A stretch of 64,000 bases of DNA from Tenebrio molitor. Its lineage: Eukaryota; Arthropoda; Insecta; Coleoptera; Tenebrionidae. The position numbers and the translations under genes were made by a program. Of this stretch, positions 1-12,900 are shown piece after piece; the stretch's first letter is position 1; each line of letters begins with the position of its first letter. The notes beneath the pieces are model-generated. The model had not been told where the DNA came from and searched no databases. It worked only from the letters and a program-made list of their open reading frames with translations. Location of the stretch: NCBI RefSeq assembly GCF_963966145.1, contig NC_091055.1, positions 5,642,001 to 5,706,000 on the forward strand. Direction: 5' to 3'.

Positions 1-193
1 CGGCTCAGGGACGCGAGGGCCGTGGGTTCGATTCCGACCCAGGGCGAAATTTAAATAATTTAAAATAATTTAAAAAAAAAAGGCTATATTCTGTCTCGTG
101 ATTCGGAAGTCACGTTAAGCCATTGGTCCCGGTCTATTGAGTTGGTCATCATGCCCCTCATAGATTTGTAAACCAGTCCTAGACTGTGTAACA
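1..193 (+). repeat. tRNA-derived SINE, cut by the window edge
   Basis: The first 45 bases hold GGTTCGATTCC (28-38 region), an RNA polymerase III B-box as in a tRNA T-arm, and the T-stem around it is imperfect. An AT-rich spacer follows, then a body at about 97-165 containing CACGTTAAGCC and TTGGTCCCGG. I recall that block from widespread arthropod SINEs, but could not compare it. The A-box half lies outside the window. The right limit is uncertain because the next element's reading frame can be followed back to about 194. It is a degenerate SINE rather than a functional tRNA. Confidence 0.55.
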
Positions 194-841
194 AATTTTT
201 CGATCATTGATAAATGTAGGATTTGCGGAACTGAAGGGGAAACCATTGAACATATCATTTCTTCTTGCACCGTTTTGGCTCAAAGCGAATATAAAAAACG
301 TCATGATATATTCGCAAAAATTATACACATGAATTTAGCAGTTAAATTCAATTTATTAAAGGATACACAACCACATTACATTTATAAACCAGAAAGTTGT
401 TTAGAAAATGACAATTACAAATTATATTTTGATCGGACAGTTTTAACTGACATTCACATTCAGCATAACAGACCAGACATTATTATTTTAAATAAACAAC
501 AAAAGCAAGCATATCTTTTAGATATAGCTGTTCCAAATTCACACAATATAACACAGACATATAATACAAAAATTAATAAATATTTAGAACTCTCCGTTGC
601 TATGAGAAATCTTTGGTGTTTAGAAAAAATTTCGATTTTACCATTTATAATTTCAGCAACAGGAATAGTACCCCAATCTCTTTTTAAAAATTTAAAAATT
701 TTGGACTTAGAGAACACATTGGTGGTTGAAATTCAAAAAGGTATATTATTATACTCATGTCACATCGTGAGGAAATTCCTTAACATTGACACAGAACATA
801 AAACACAAAAAAGTCAAAATGCGGAGGCGAGACGCCGGTAA
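194..841 (+). pseudogene. C-terminal fragment of R2/R4-type retrotransposon polyprotein (CCHC knuckle plus endonuclease)
   Basis: The open frame starts before the first usable start codon and runs about 215 codons to TAA. It begins with a zinc knuckle, CRICGTEGETIEH followed by IISSC (215 onward), spaced C-x2-C-x8-H-x4-C. About 70 residues later comes RPDIIILNKQQKQAYLLDIA, which matches the PD-x(12-14)-D core of the restriction-like endonuclease that nicks target DNA in the R2, R4 and related clades. This knuckle-then-endonuclease order is typical of the C-terminus of those proteins. The reverse transcriptase is missing, so the copy cannot move by itself. No internal stop is seen in the part that remains, so the insertion may be fairly young. 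Exact clade is not assigned. Confidence 0.8.
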
Positions 842-995
842 TTATGTTGATAAGCACTGCACTATTACTTGATAGTATTATCCGTAATAGTGTATGTACT
901 CCGGCAAAATTGCCGTGCCGCCGGGTGGAGGTGGGATAGGAGATAATAAAAATTTGTTAATAATTATTAAATAAATGTATTATGATAAAAATAAT
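194..995 (+). mobile_element. 5'-truncated non-LTR retrotransposon with restriction-like endonuclease
   Basis: This is the 3' end of a LINE: the C-terminal part of the single ORF (stop at 839-841), then about 150 bp of 3' UTR holding the GC-rich stretch at 900-940 and an AT-rich tail. Only the end of the element is present, as expected when reverse transcription stops early. It abuts a SINE on its left. No target-site duplication could be identified. Confidence 0.75.
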
Positions 996-1565
996 AACTC
1001 CTGGTTGTCTTAGGGAGTTGAATTGTCTCTGGTTTTCGCATGAGCTTCCGTCAAATTTATAAAGCTGCGGGATTGCCGGGAAATCATCATGTTTCTGTCA
1101 ATTCATGCGTATCGTATGTCACATTTAATGTAATATTTTCAATGGTAACGTTAAGAGCCCTCAAATTTAAGCGTACGTTCACGGGGAGGGTTTAAGGGTG
1201 CATGTAAAGGGGTGTCAAATCAGATCCGTTTTGTCGGCCGTGGCACTTGACACCTGCCGCTAATTGCGACAGGTAATCTCAAGAACAAAGCCGAATTTGT
1301 AGCGCGCTTTTAGTTATGTGTTTTATGTTAATGGAGGATGCATTATCATAACTCGGGAAATACAGCTGCGCTCCAATATCCGACACCAAACTTTCCTTGA
1401 TAAATACCTAACCAACCCGACCAGGCCGTCGTCTTCAGGTTCTTCAACAAATACTCCTTATTATTTGTTGGCTAATTTGGCCACCGAGCGCAACCCGAAC
1501 AACCCCCATAACTCCACCATTGTTTCACCAGCAAAACGCGACAACAAAAACAGACCTGTCCTGCG

Positions 1566-1835
1566 ATGATAACACCCACCCGAAGACCAACATTTTATTC
1601 AACATCAACACCAAACAACTTTATAACTAACCATTCCCCTTGCAAAAATTTACAGGTTTTTGTCGATCTCCTGACATTTTACATCGATTTAACTTATTTC
1701 ACACACGACTCTAGCTCAAGCAAAATTTTGTTTTTAACTAACCAATCTCTCGTGACCCACACCGACTTTTCTTTTAACTGCATCAATAATTTAACAGTTT
1801 CCTCCGTAAAAATTAATGTTTTGCCAAAACAATAA
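1566..1835 (+). pseudogene. Possible relic of jockey-like retrotransposon endonuclease
   Basis: An 89-codon open frame reads PTFYSTSTPN near its start, and later LFLTNQSLVTHTDF. In jockey-type AP endonucleases a similar order is common: a P-T-x-Y segment, a D-x-x-SDH-x-P core, then LTN and TDW blocks. The catalytic SDH is not intact here. The upstream frame (1318-1569, in another phase) carries KYLTNPTRPSS, which could be the displaced preceding block and would imply a frameshift. The match is by pattern memory and is weak. A chance open frame is the main alternative. Confidence 0.3.
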
Positions 1836-4800
1836 TCTCCAATTGCGTTCTTTTAAATATAAATATTTAATAAAACTTATGACTTCTGCTCGGGACGGAA
1901 CTCGAAGCTAATGAAATAAAAAGTCAATTGAATTCATTAGTCATTTAGACGCTTTCGATCATTAAAAAGTTATCCGGAATTTATTTCTGTTTGAATTAAT
2001 TGTAAAACAAGAACCTGATTTAGGACGATTTGAATGGATAATGTCTGTCTGGTCAGATACAAAAACAAGAAAGTGATTTAGGGTCATTTACATTCCTTCG
2101 TCGCTTGAATCAAATGAATTAAGCGCCACTTAGAATTAGATAAGAATTGCAATTTAAAAACTTCAACGATGCATCTCTCATTAGTTCAACCCGAACAAAA
2201 AATAAATTGACTCAGTGCGCTTGTTTGTTTACCGGTTTACAATAAACTTTTCTTTTTTGATTGTAAATGAATTTTCCAAAGTGCAAGCGATGGCAAGTTA
2301 TTATTATACGTTGTCCTACATCCTTATTTTCCTTAATTATCGACAACGAGAATTCTTTCGTAAAGCTTAACGACTTATTTAGTTGTCTATTGCGCTAATC
2401 TGCGTTAATTGTTTTGTTTATTTAGTTATTTTATAAAAGATTTATAGCCTCCTTAAGGGCTTTAAAAGTTTAATCGATCTCGGACCTCTTTTACAAAGAA
2501 CCCAATCTCTGTCTGTGATTTAAATGCGCCACCGAAACTCTTTCCAAGTTCAACATCACTGTTCTGTTAGTTCGTTACACATATTTCAAATAGTTTTTGG
2601 ATATTTCGAATTGAAATTCAATTTTAAATAAAAATTTAACTTTTCCAATGAGAAATTCAATTCAAAATTTTGTTGTTTTTTTTCATAGCTTGTAACTTGA
2701 CATTCCCCTATTGTTTTTGTTCTATTTCCGCATCGGATTTTACAGCTTTACGGTAGTTTAGTGGTGCTTAGCTTAAAAATAAATTCATTGTAAACGACTA
2801 GCAATTAAGGGTAAGTTAAAATTTCTATTGGCGTTTCAATTCCACTTACGGAAGCCATTTCAAAAACGACGTGCGAAACAAAATATCACTTAAGCTTTGT
2901 TTTATCACTGATTGGATTAATCAGTAGTCATTTAGAACCATTCCACGAATGATATGAAACTTTAGGAACGAATTTACACCAAATATTCAATATGTGTACA
3001 TGTTCCGAGTAAATGTTCTAACAACTACCGGCTAATAACTCCTTCGGGAGTTGACCCTGCTTTATCCGGACAACCTAGTGATTTCGAAATAGATGTTGCT
3101 TTCCAAATGAAAATTAGAAGCGTTAAATGCAAGCGTACGCGCTCTGATTTTTCTAAACGTGTTTGTTAACTTTTGCGGCGAGAATTATTTGACGTTGCAA
3201 TTTAAACTAATTAGAATTAATAAATTAAGTCGAAGTTGGTGTTTGTTGAAGTTTATAGAGTGCACTAAGTTGTGTGAGTCGGAACACGTTAATATTTATA
3301 CAGAGTGAAAGCAGAAACCGCAAACCCTTCGCGATTCTTCGACCCATAATAGCAATGAAACTGTCTAGAACATGAGTTGTAGCTCCTCGCCTATCCTTCC
3401 ATGTCGGAAAGGCCTCTATTGATACATTTGTCATGCTCAACTTTTTGTCGTAAGAAAATATCCGAGAGCGAGAATTCGAATTCAGTCCAATAATCCGAAT
3501 TTGCCGGTTTATATTATAGATTGGCCCGTCGATGTCGCTTGGGTTTTGCATAATTATTTTAAGAAAATTAGCCACAGGAACACATTTTGTTTGCTCGAAA
3601 TCCCTCGTTGGGCTACCCAGGAAATTTCTGTGGTGGATTTCAGTAACTGGGGATAACGCTATGGCTGTAAACTAAATCCACATTGGCGCATGCGGAAAGA
3701 TTTACTGCACCACGTTTTATTGCAATTGCTCCTGAATATTTATAATAAACTTGACTTTAGATATAAATGTAAATAAGTATAAGAATGTATGCTTTGCCGC
3801 AGAATATCATTGCAAACATTTTATTTCCCGCGTGTGCTCCGAGTGATCGCCTCTTTTTCGAATATTCGCGGAAATTTAAGGGGAATTATTTGATTTCTTA
3901 ACGTTAAATTACAGAAATCGTCAGACGTTCGCCGAGTTCAACCGATAATTTAATAATGTATCAATGCTGAATGGGAATTAGTCTCACAAAACACATTTCA
4001 AATCGATTTTATTTTGAGCACAGCTTGATTTTTACTTTTTCCGTAAATTCCTACCCTTGCTTAAATCGCACAACAGGATCCCTTTGTCTCCCTCCTCGAA
4101 GTGTTAAAATTAAGACTAGACCTTCTCTTAAATCAACAACAGAGTAAAATATTGCTAGCTCTAAATTAATTGGCCGATAGTATCTCTTAAGAGCTTCCCA
4201 TTTTAATTTACAACATTACTTTACGTTAAATCTGATCGCTTGATTTTCTTTATTACTCATGAAAATTTACTTCGATCGTATTCAAATTTAAATTTAAAAC
4301 AAAATATAATTTTCCACGAAATTTCACCGTGCCCTAATAAATTCCAAAAGTAATCAAAGCGACGGTAGCTCCAAACTAACATTATTTTACACGTAGACTC
4401 GACGATAACTCCCTAATTTACTCCACTAGTTATCGGTAATTTACGTTTTGAATTAATTAGATTTCAATTAGTCTATTAATCATTAGAGATGTACGTCATT
4501 ATTAATATGATTTTCGGTATTTCGCAATACTTCAACAGCCTAACAATTTCAGTATATTAATATAAGTAACGTTTTAATTAGTCCACGTAAAACCGTTGCA
4601 GCAAAATACGGACAAAATATATCGATCACTCTATATATAGTGCAGCCAGTATCTCTGCGGTATCCAGAATTGACTGCATGATGAATTATCTAAAATTCAC
4701 TTTTTCAACATGGGCGTACGTTGTTTAATATACAGTCAGGAAGATGATCTAATTATGAGCAGTGTTATTATAAAAAATTGTGTTATTTCTTCAGTTCAGT

Positions 4801-5403
4801 TTAATTTATTTTATGACAGGGCGGAATATTTTTCTCTTGTATAAATATTGCGTCTAATCGAAAAAACATGGGGAAAAAACATCCCTCTATACAGCGGAAC
4901 TCACCAACAGAATCTCTCTAGAGAGGTGTTTATCAAAGAGAATACGTCTTCCGCTAGACAAAAATATGAAATGTTTGCCTAATCAATAATAAAAGAACAA
5001 GTTCAACTAAGAAGCAGAATATATTAAATTGAATTAAATTTCAGTTTCGGTTAAGTGTTATTTAAAAATATTGCAATAAAACTGACTGTGGTTATGAAAA
5101 AATTCCATAAAAGCAATAATGTTGTATGGAATATGAAAGTTGCATCTCAAAGCTATCAATTGGTGCGTGACAATGCGATAGAAAATATCTCCAATAAGTC
5201 GACGTAACATTAAAAACAAATTTGTGACCGTAAGAAATAATAAGAAGTATGTAATAGTTTCGTAATTTCACGAATTTGTAGACATCTGATTGAGACTAAA
5301 TAAGAAAGTACAAATAAATGAACTCTTTGTAAAAATCACGTAGTGCATAATTTTTCCTAAAATTAATTGTTGCGTAAGTTACCGTAAATAATAGGGATCA
5401 TTT
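1836..5403. other. No recognisable gene
   Basis: AT-rich DNA without repeats that I can see. The longest minus-strand frame (3225-3575, ATG within it at about 3549) has mixed codons but matches nothing I know, and a chance ORF of this length is expected in a window this size. On the minus strand near 2841, ATGGCTTCC runs straight into a good splice donor (GTAAGT). This could be a first coding exon but has no other support. Confidence 0.5.
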
Positions 5404-5405
5404 AG

Positions 5406-5420
5406 CCCGGCGCATCCACC
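5406..5420 (+). promoter_or_regulatory. Copy 1 of dispersed 15-bp GC-rich motif
   Basis: Exact CCCGGCGCATCCACC in AT-rich DNA, preceded by TTAG and followed by ATTTTT. The left flank resembles the copy at 39438. Probable protein-binding site; the factor is unknown. Confidence 0.5.
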
Positions 5421-5425
5421 ATTTT

Positions 5426-8295
5426 TGTTTTTTTTTGTAATTTTAATGAATTTAGAAGCTTTTATGCGTCTAAGAAATTTTCGAACGTCGTCTTGGCAGA
5501 GAGGAATTTTTGCAGAAAGATTTTATAAAGGTAAGGTGTAAGAAGGGTCGGTTTAAAATAATTTCGGGGAGCCCATGAAAACATATTTATATCGGGAATT
5601 AAGCGAAAATGTTCTCGTTTTTATATAGTATCTCATATTTGCTTGGGTAGATAAGGTGGATTTTTTCATTTGAAAACTTAGATATGAAAAGAAGAAAAAT
5701 ACGAAAGGCCCGACTGGCTATTATCTCGAAGAAGCTGGGTGTAATCAAACTAAACGAGCAATGAAGTCACCAAGGCAAGGAAGGAGTAGTTGTTAGGCCG
5801 CAAAACGTTGTATAAATGTTGCGACTAACTTGTTGATTATCAAACGGATCTTCGCAGAATCAATTAAAGGAAGTTTAGGTTGGGCCTTATGTTTGCTCAA
5901 TATCAGCGCGCCACAAATTTTGAATATGTCAAATTAGTAGATGGGGTGATATTTCCCCGATTTGGGCTGAGTAATTAACGTTTATTCGCGGTTATGGCGT
6001 ACAGACCAGTGGCTTGTATCTTCTAAACAATTTGCGGCGGTCTGAACGTACTTCCCGTTTTGCCGTTTGGGTATAATTCGAAGAGTAGTCGCAGACTGTA
6101 AATTAAAGTTGAACAACGCGGCAAGTGCCGTTGCCGAGGCAATAACGGATGGGGTGGAGCGCTTAGCCATACGTTATTTCCAGCGATTATTGTGGTTTTT
6201 ATAGTGGTTAAGCCCACTACACCAAATTCGGTAAGGAATATTTAAGCAGAACTTCCCCTACACAGTTTTTTGGCTCCGTTTTAAGGATGCAACTTTTTTA
6301 ATAAAATTGCCAATCATTTGATATTTGGCGGGAAAATCAAGCACATTCTCCCTATACCTTATGATTCGAAAAGTCACGAAAACGTAGTAAACTTTATCCA
6401 TAAAATCTTCCGATTCAAATAAAAGCTTTTTTTATAACCTGTCTCTAATACATATTCTATATGAGTACGTGGAAGATTTTTAGATTTTTCCTTAGTAGGA
6501 AGATTTTTCCTGAAACGGAAAAGACCCAATAAAATTATATAGAACCAACTTTAATTTAATTAACTCGGCAGTTATTTCAGCGCGGTGTTGTGTGAGTATA
6601 TTGGAACAGGTCTACAAATGAGAATATGATAAGAACTAATTTAACTACGAACATTTCGTGTCACAACCGGAAATCTAAGGCTTCACTCAAGTATGTTGAT
6701 CATGTTGTTCTAATTAGTGTACACTGCGAATCTCATATTTGCATGGAAACTAGGAAAATGAAGCAACTAAAACACCTTTGCGCTTATTCTTTATTAGATT
6801 ACTTTATCCACTTATTGTTCTGATACAAATTGAGCGAGTGTAGCTGTCAAGTGCGTTCCAAAATAACAAAAATAGTGCGATTATTTAGGTTTGCTACATT
6901 CTTCACGATGTTCATTCGGGCACCGCATCTGGTAATCTGTTAAGATGGATGTTGGCTTATACACGTTACAAATCAGAGATTTATTACTGTATGAACAGTG
7001 ATCAGTTGTCTGGGATTTGCGGGTTAACCCCAAAATAATCTTAAAATTTAAACCATCTTCCCAATAACGCCCGAATTGCCCAGACGTGTAAACAAAACCG
7101 TAAATTTCCCCTTTTTATTTAATGTCAAGGATTAAGATTCCCGTGATTCAAAAATGCCTCGATTTAAACGTTTTTAATTGAAAAACTTTACAAAGACTAG
7201 GTATTCAAATTTTATTTTTGATGAACTTAATTATAACTTCAGGAACGGCGCCTGGCATAATGGCTACAATTTAATACAAAAGATTGTTTTAAAACGATAC
7301 TGCGGAATGGCCGTTATCGTGAGAAAAAGTCGACATATTCACGAGTTGTGAAGTCGTGTTTATAAATCCCGAGCATTTCAAACTTATCGTACGTATGATA
7401 ACAATTTCAAGTACGACCGTGACAGCAATCTTGGAACGATTAACGCAGCAAATCCTGAGCTCAAATGGGCCCAGTCTTCGTCTTAGCGTAGATTAGATGG
7501 GGTAGGAAATAATGTAACTTATCTTAGATATTTACATTGCATGCCTAAATTAGAGCCTCAAGCACCTTGTTAATGGAGAGATATACTACTTATATTTAAC
7601 GGGATTTCGTAATTTCCTTACATATACATAACTTATTTTAATGGGACACTTTAATTCACCAATTACTTTGAATTATTGCCCTCAAACACTGAACACATAT
7701 TTAATTCGTGTGTAGATAAATATATTCGAATTTAACTTGATTACATGATTTCGTTTAGACAATAAAATTCACCATATCAGTTATTAGCTTTTACTCAATT
7801 AATTTAAATATTAAAATAATTTCAATTAACAATTATAAATAACCGACGTTGTCAGATACAGGAATCCAGTTTCACAACACCATAATAACTGTACTGAATG
7901 ATTACGATGTATTATTGATGTACACCAATATTTAATAGTAACTGCCATAAAAAAAACAGTTGTCAATAAAACAAATAATAGGATATATGCCATCATATAA
8001 ATTCAGGTATTTATTTTAGGCAGTTGCGGTAATCGTAAATAATGGTCTAATTTTACTAAATTTACATTATAGTTCAACAAATCATGCAAATACAATTGTG
8101 TGGCCGGTCCAATAACGACATGTAAAAACGGTCGGATTCATCGAATTTTTAGTTATGTAAATTTTACTAATTACATTTGCTCATTAGACGCTTAAATGTA
8201 CACGATCGCACGTATAACGCACAGAAATTTATTCAACTTCGATTATGATCGAACGGTTTACCCGGAACTTATTCAACCGATTTTGTAAAAGTTCG
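5426..8295. other. No recognisable gene
   Basis: Mostly AT-rich. A GC-richer patch at 6000-6200 has overlapping minus-strand frames, one an ATG-initiated 62-codon frame (5982-6170), with no recognisable motif. A 57-codon plus-strand frame (7323-7496) also has mixed codon use but no convincing splice acceptor. Neither is called as a gene. Confidence 0.4.
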
Positions 8296-8310
8296 CCCGA
8301 CGCATCCACC
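8296..8310 (+). promoter_or_regulatory. Copy 2 of dispersed motif (one mismatch)
   Basis: CCCGACGCATCCACC, with A in place of the fifth base G, followed by ATTATT. It lies 129 bp before the next copy in the same orientation, which suggests a paired site. Confidence 0.4.
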
Positions 8311-8424
8311 ATTATTAATATGTTCTTAATTTACCGTTATAAAAAATTATATGGTATAATTAAATATGAATCGATTAATTTTCATTCAGTACAGCACAGT
8401 TTAATTAATTTACTTAATAGCTTT

Positions 8425-8439
8425 TCCGGCGCATCCACC
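8425..8439 (+). promoter_or_regulatory. Copy 3 of dispersed motif (one mismatch)
   Basis: TCCGGCGCATCCACC, differing from the core only in its first base. It is in the same orientation as the copy at 8296. Flanking sequence is not shared with other copies, so it is not part of a longer visible repeat. Confidence 0.4.
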
Positions 8440-9180
8440 GTGCTAGGTCTTAAATATATGCCTTATACAGCGGATAAACTTATTATGAAGAAATAATTTG
8501 CCCCAAATTGAAACTAATTGCCAGTTTCGTGTGACAATAAATAACATAAGATTTTGATTTAGTTTTCACGGCTTCTATTGTTCGAATTCGTAATGCTTGT
8601 CTCGGTATTTCTTAGGCTCTAGAGAAAAACATATAAAATCTGGTGAAACATCAACGATGATCCCAAGAGATTTCTACTGGCGAGTTCACAGCCTTTTGAT
8701 TAGGTGAGTTTTTTGTCAGCAGTTAACAGGCCATCTAATTCCAACACGTCCTCTAATTCTACAACAAAATTTTTAAAGGCGTGAGAAATATTTTTTAATT
8801 TACTAATTGAAGATCACATCTGTTCATCGTTACTGCTAATTAAAAACAGAATTTAATCAGCATAATTTATTTATAAAATTTAATATCGCTGTATTATTTT
8901 GTGCTGTTCCATTTTGACCACAAAAATGTATTTTTCAGTAGATATAAATAAACCAAAACTAAATCATCAAAATCAAATATCGAATACGCCCATGCCAAAG
9001 TTAAAATCACATATTACGGGTCGTAAAGCTATGGTGATTCGTTAGGATGTCACAAGGGTTTGAGAAATATTAAATTGTTCATTTGTTAGATAAAAATGGC
9101 GAATACTACATTTATTTCGTTGGTTGTTTTGTGGGAAAGATATTATCAAATGTGAAATAAACATCGATGCAAGTTCTCCT

Positions 9181-9195
9181 CCCGGCGCATCCACC
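9181..9195 (+). promoter_or_regulatory. Copy 4 of dispersed motif
   Basis: Exact CCCGGCGCATCCACC with CTCCT just before it and ATTTTCC after. It sits about 620 bp from the Ig exon at 9814-9920. Its CTC-CTCCCGG left flank is shared with the minus-strand copy at 29581. Confidence 0.5.
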
Positions 9196-9813
9196 ATTTT
9201 CCGACAGTACGATAACGTTTGCACATCTAAATAAACCAAGACAAGTAAAACAAATTAATTAAAGTTCAATAAAGGAGGATGTTAATTTACGCTTAACACA
9301 TTAATCGACGTAATAAGCTTTCTGTGCTTTGCTAGACTAATGCGAGTTCGACGTGTATGAATACCGGGTTCAAATTAATATGTATATATGAATAATAAAT
9401 TGGATCTTCACCAGAGGTAAATGAACAGAGCTTCGTTGGATGTCATCCAAAACATTAACAATAATAGCAATACTGATAATCTTGGGGGCGTGACGTAATA
9501 CGAGATCGTATCGGTCGTATAAAGTGACGTCATCAATTTTATTAAACATTGATTTCCAGAATGGACGTTGAAAAATAGCCAACATATTCCGTGCAGTTTT
9601 ACGAGTAAATTCATGGCGCCCCATATGCGGCAAGAAAATGGTAATATCGACAAAGTGTCTTGCACCTTACAAATAAAAATAGCCACGGAAATTGTGTTTT
9701 GAACAATAAAAAGAAATTGGAGTGTAGTATTGTTGACGTCGCGTCATCGATATTGCCACCATAAAAATATCTACTGTCATAAATTAGTTGTCAAATAAAA
9801 GTTTTAAACCTAC

Positions 9814-9920
9814 CTTGTATGTGCCGAGATTTTCTACTACACAGGGTAAACTAGCATCTCTTCCTAAGGCCACTGTAACGTTAGGGATGGGCTCTGCAAA
9901 TCTGGGATCATCCGTCATGG
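9814..9920 (-). CDS. Internal exon of a DIP/Lachesin-type immunoglobulin superfamily gene (first Ig domain, N-terminal half)
   Basis: Reading leftward from the acceptor (TTTTGTTGCAG, ending at 9921), the exon encodes MTDDPRFAEPIPNVTVALGR, then DASLPCVVENLGTYK, and ends at a donor GTAGGT (9813 downward). Its 107 bases begin with two bases of a split codon (phase 1) and end on a whole codon. The pattern P-x-F-x-x-P-x-x-NVTV-x-x-GRDAxLxCVVxNLGxYKV is the A-to-B strand region of the first Ig domain in insect Lachesin and Dpr-interacting proteins, GPI-linked neuronal adhesion receptors. Cys 26 is the B-strand cysteine, and N13-V-T is a potential glycosylation site. The next exon should supply the C-strand VAW and the partner cysteine. 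I did not find it to the left, so that intron probably runs past the window edge. The exact paralogue is undetermined. Confidence 0.88.
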
Positions 9921-9929
9921 CTGCAACAA

Positions 9930-12900
9930 AACGATAATTTAAATAATAACCCAGATTAAACTTTAGAAAATTTCCGGTAAACAATACACACCATAGAAAA
10001 TAACTTCCAGTCTAGTGAGCAAGCTTGTTTTCCTTAAGGCTTAAATAAATCTGTGACTTTCGAGATGATTGGAAGTTGGACGGCCACGAAAAGTGGACAA
10101 CTTTAGACTTGACGACTCTTAAATTTGATGGGTCATATATTCTCCAATGAGACTTTGTCATCGATAACTCTTTTAACGCGATAACAATAAATAATGTATT
10201 ATTCCGAGACAAGCAGGGTATTAGCTGCGGTTAGAGTATTATTTTCGAAATTGCTGATCAGACTGGGTCTTTACTTATTCACAAGACACTTGAGATAAGA
10301 TTATTTTCGTAGAGCGGAGGGTAAGCAGAGATTGTCTGCGAGAAGCTTCAAAGACCAAGATGAGATTAAAATTTTAATTTTTCTCGACTTTTATATTGTT
10401 TTAATAAAAGTTTCGTAATGAAACTTTGTATTTATATAGTGTTTATTATAGAATCAGGTTTGAAATTTGTCGATACAGGTGACGCAGTGAATTGAGTATT
10501 GCAACGTCTATAACAACTGTCGTTGTGGGATAACAAATGAGAAAATTGTAACTGTCGGCGTTTCATTAGTCACAACGTCAAATTAATGCGGATTATACAA
10601 ATAACGTGGAAGTAGATGGATGAAACTAGCAATAAATTTTTTTGTAGGTTAGTATTTGTTGAAAAGTTTGAAGAGTCGTAAAAATAAATTAGGCGAGTCT
10701 TTATTAGGGATTGATGAAACTAAAATGTCATTAAGGCAAGGGAGAATACAATATGGGTAGTACGTAGATGGAACTGCATTCGGGAGACATAGAGGTAAAC
10801 CCCTCAAAGGAGATTACGGAATCGATTTCGTTCGAAGAGCGGAGAAAAAAGCAGTCCTTTCCCACTTTATGTGCTTGTTATTCTATCCTTTATATTTGAA
10901 GTGACCACTTAATGTGTTTTATGGTGCCAATATCAGATTGGTTGTATATAAATATAAAATATGAATGTTTGCCCAATAATAAATATGATGCTTTTATTTC
11001 AACGTTATTCATAAATTTTAACGGTTACTTTTATTTCTTAGATATGAAAACGATTATGTTTGAGAAATTCATGCAAACTGAAAATGATGGATTATGCAAG
11101 AAAAAATACATGAGTTGTGAGAAATGAAGAAAAATGAGTAAGCTGTTTCGTATTCAGTGTTCAAGTAAGTAAAGTAATACACAGGATGGTTTAAATAGTT
11201 AGCTTTAATCATTCATACCGACTTTATTAATGAAACTCGTCCGGTACAATCAACGCCCATTTAATTAAATATCCTAATCCGAACGGGAAAAACTCGTAAA
11301 AATCTATAAATTTCGTCGATTTTTCACCGGGCCGGAGGTGCCCCGCTCCGTTCGAAAAATTCATTTTCGCCCAAAGTACGAATATTTTTCATCGCGTCTA
11401 ATGGCCAGGAGTAATTACGCATGTGAACAAATCATCCCCTTGACGAAACTTAACATAAACCGCTGCACCGTTGTTGATTGAACGCCGCCGGATTTGTACA
11501 AGTTGGTCCCTTAAAACGGATCATTTATCAGGGTATTTCTAGTGTGTTGCGATCTATTTTGAGGCGCACAGAGGGGAAAAAGATTGACCAGGAAGGCTGT
11601 ATACAGAATTATGTGTTTCTGCTCAGATACTGTTGTACACTAAATTAGCCAGTCCTCTCCTTGATTACATCATCCATCAAAATCAACCACACGCGGGTAT
11701 TACAAGCTTTAGTCATTTATGCCGGACCGCGTACGCTTTTCGTTAAATTATTGTCAGAATATAATTGTTGCAATTCTCCGATCTTTCAAATTTACGTCGT
11801 CACGTTCGCCGCTTTCGCCATTAAAGCTCACGCAACGTTAACATTACCTCCCAAGACCGATCACTTAAACGCCCCTCATTACTGCCATTCTTAATCCGAT
11901 TGATTCTATGAGAATTATGCGCACCTCAAGCCACACGAGACGATTCCCAGAAACAAGGATCAAGATTCGCGTTATCCTTGAAGATCGTTCGATTCGGCGA
12001 CAAAACTAGATCCACCTATTCATTAGCGAAACGTAAGCGCATCCCGTGGGATTTATGCTGAAAAATGAACGAGAATTCTTACGCTTTCAGCCCATGCATT
12101 ATGTAATAACGCATGCCGACCGACTAAATTTCGCGCTTCAGATTCTTAATTTAAGCGCGACCAAGACTAAGTGTAGACATTTTTACACGAGAAATGGCCG
12201 AGATAATTCTTTCTATGTTATGGAAGTTGGGCTAGGAGGAATGCATTTTATTGTTACGGCGAAGAGTACATATATTTTCCGGTGCTGCAGCGAGATCGCT
12301 CCGGTAGAAATAAATAAGTCTTTTGTAAAAAGGATTCCCGTAAAATATTTTATAAATCTCCTCTTTCTCATTATAAATGTTCTTCGGGCCTCGATGAATT
12401 ATTTTGAATTATTTTTGCGTTATTGTTTAAAGAATCGTCGACTGACGTTACGGTTTGCCCTAAAAGACATTCCTCCGATTACGGAACAAAAAGGGGAAAC
12501 TTGAGTAAATTGACCGATCTATATATGGAAGTGTGGGGGATAGTCGGAGAATCTTCTCTCGATCAGAGACCGGAAGTTGGCTGCTACAACTGCTTTTCCG
12601 ACGTAAAGTACTTTCACGTATCGATTACATATTTATATTGGCAATACACTAAAAGGTATCGAGATGAAGGCATAAATTCTGAAGATTTCGAAAACCTGGC
12701 ACTGCCTCTATTTATAACCCATAAAACTACTATAAATTAAATATAAAAATATACTTTCTCCGTGTCGAATCGCATAAACTCATTATTAAATCAGTCACAC
12801 AAATCCACAAAAGCGGCAAAAATCAATCGTATTGATTTTATATTAGCGAGTGGCTTTCGGTGCACACATTTAAAATACCTAAAACTGAATTTTTAAACTG

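Noticed and set aside
1..45. A functional tRNA gene
   Set aside because: The B-box is followed by an AT-rich tail and a SINE body, and the T-stem is mismatched.
3225..3575. 116-codon minus-strand frame
   Set aside because: Mixed codon use but no motif or start with good context, and no partner exons.
7323..7496. 57-codon plus-strand frame with protein-like composition
   Set aside because: No convincing acceptor or start, no recognised family; left as unassigned.
9370..9686. Overlapping minus-strand frames, one ending in a hydrophobic tail that might serve as a GPI-anchor signal for the Ig gene
   Set aside because: No acceptor with a suitable phase lies before it, it immediately follows the Ig half-domain exon, and the remaining Ig coding sequence is missing in between.
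12046..12740. 152- and 105-codon plus-strand frames
   Set aside because: No recognisable domain or splice context. Frames of this length are expected by chance in a window of this size.
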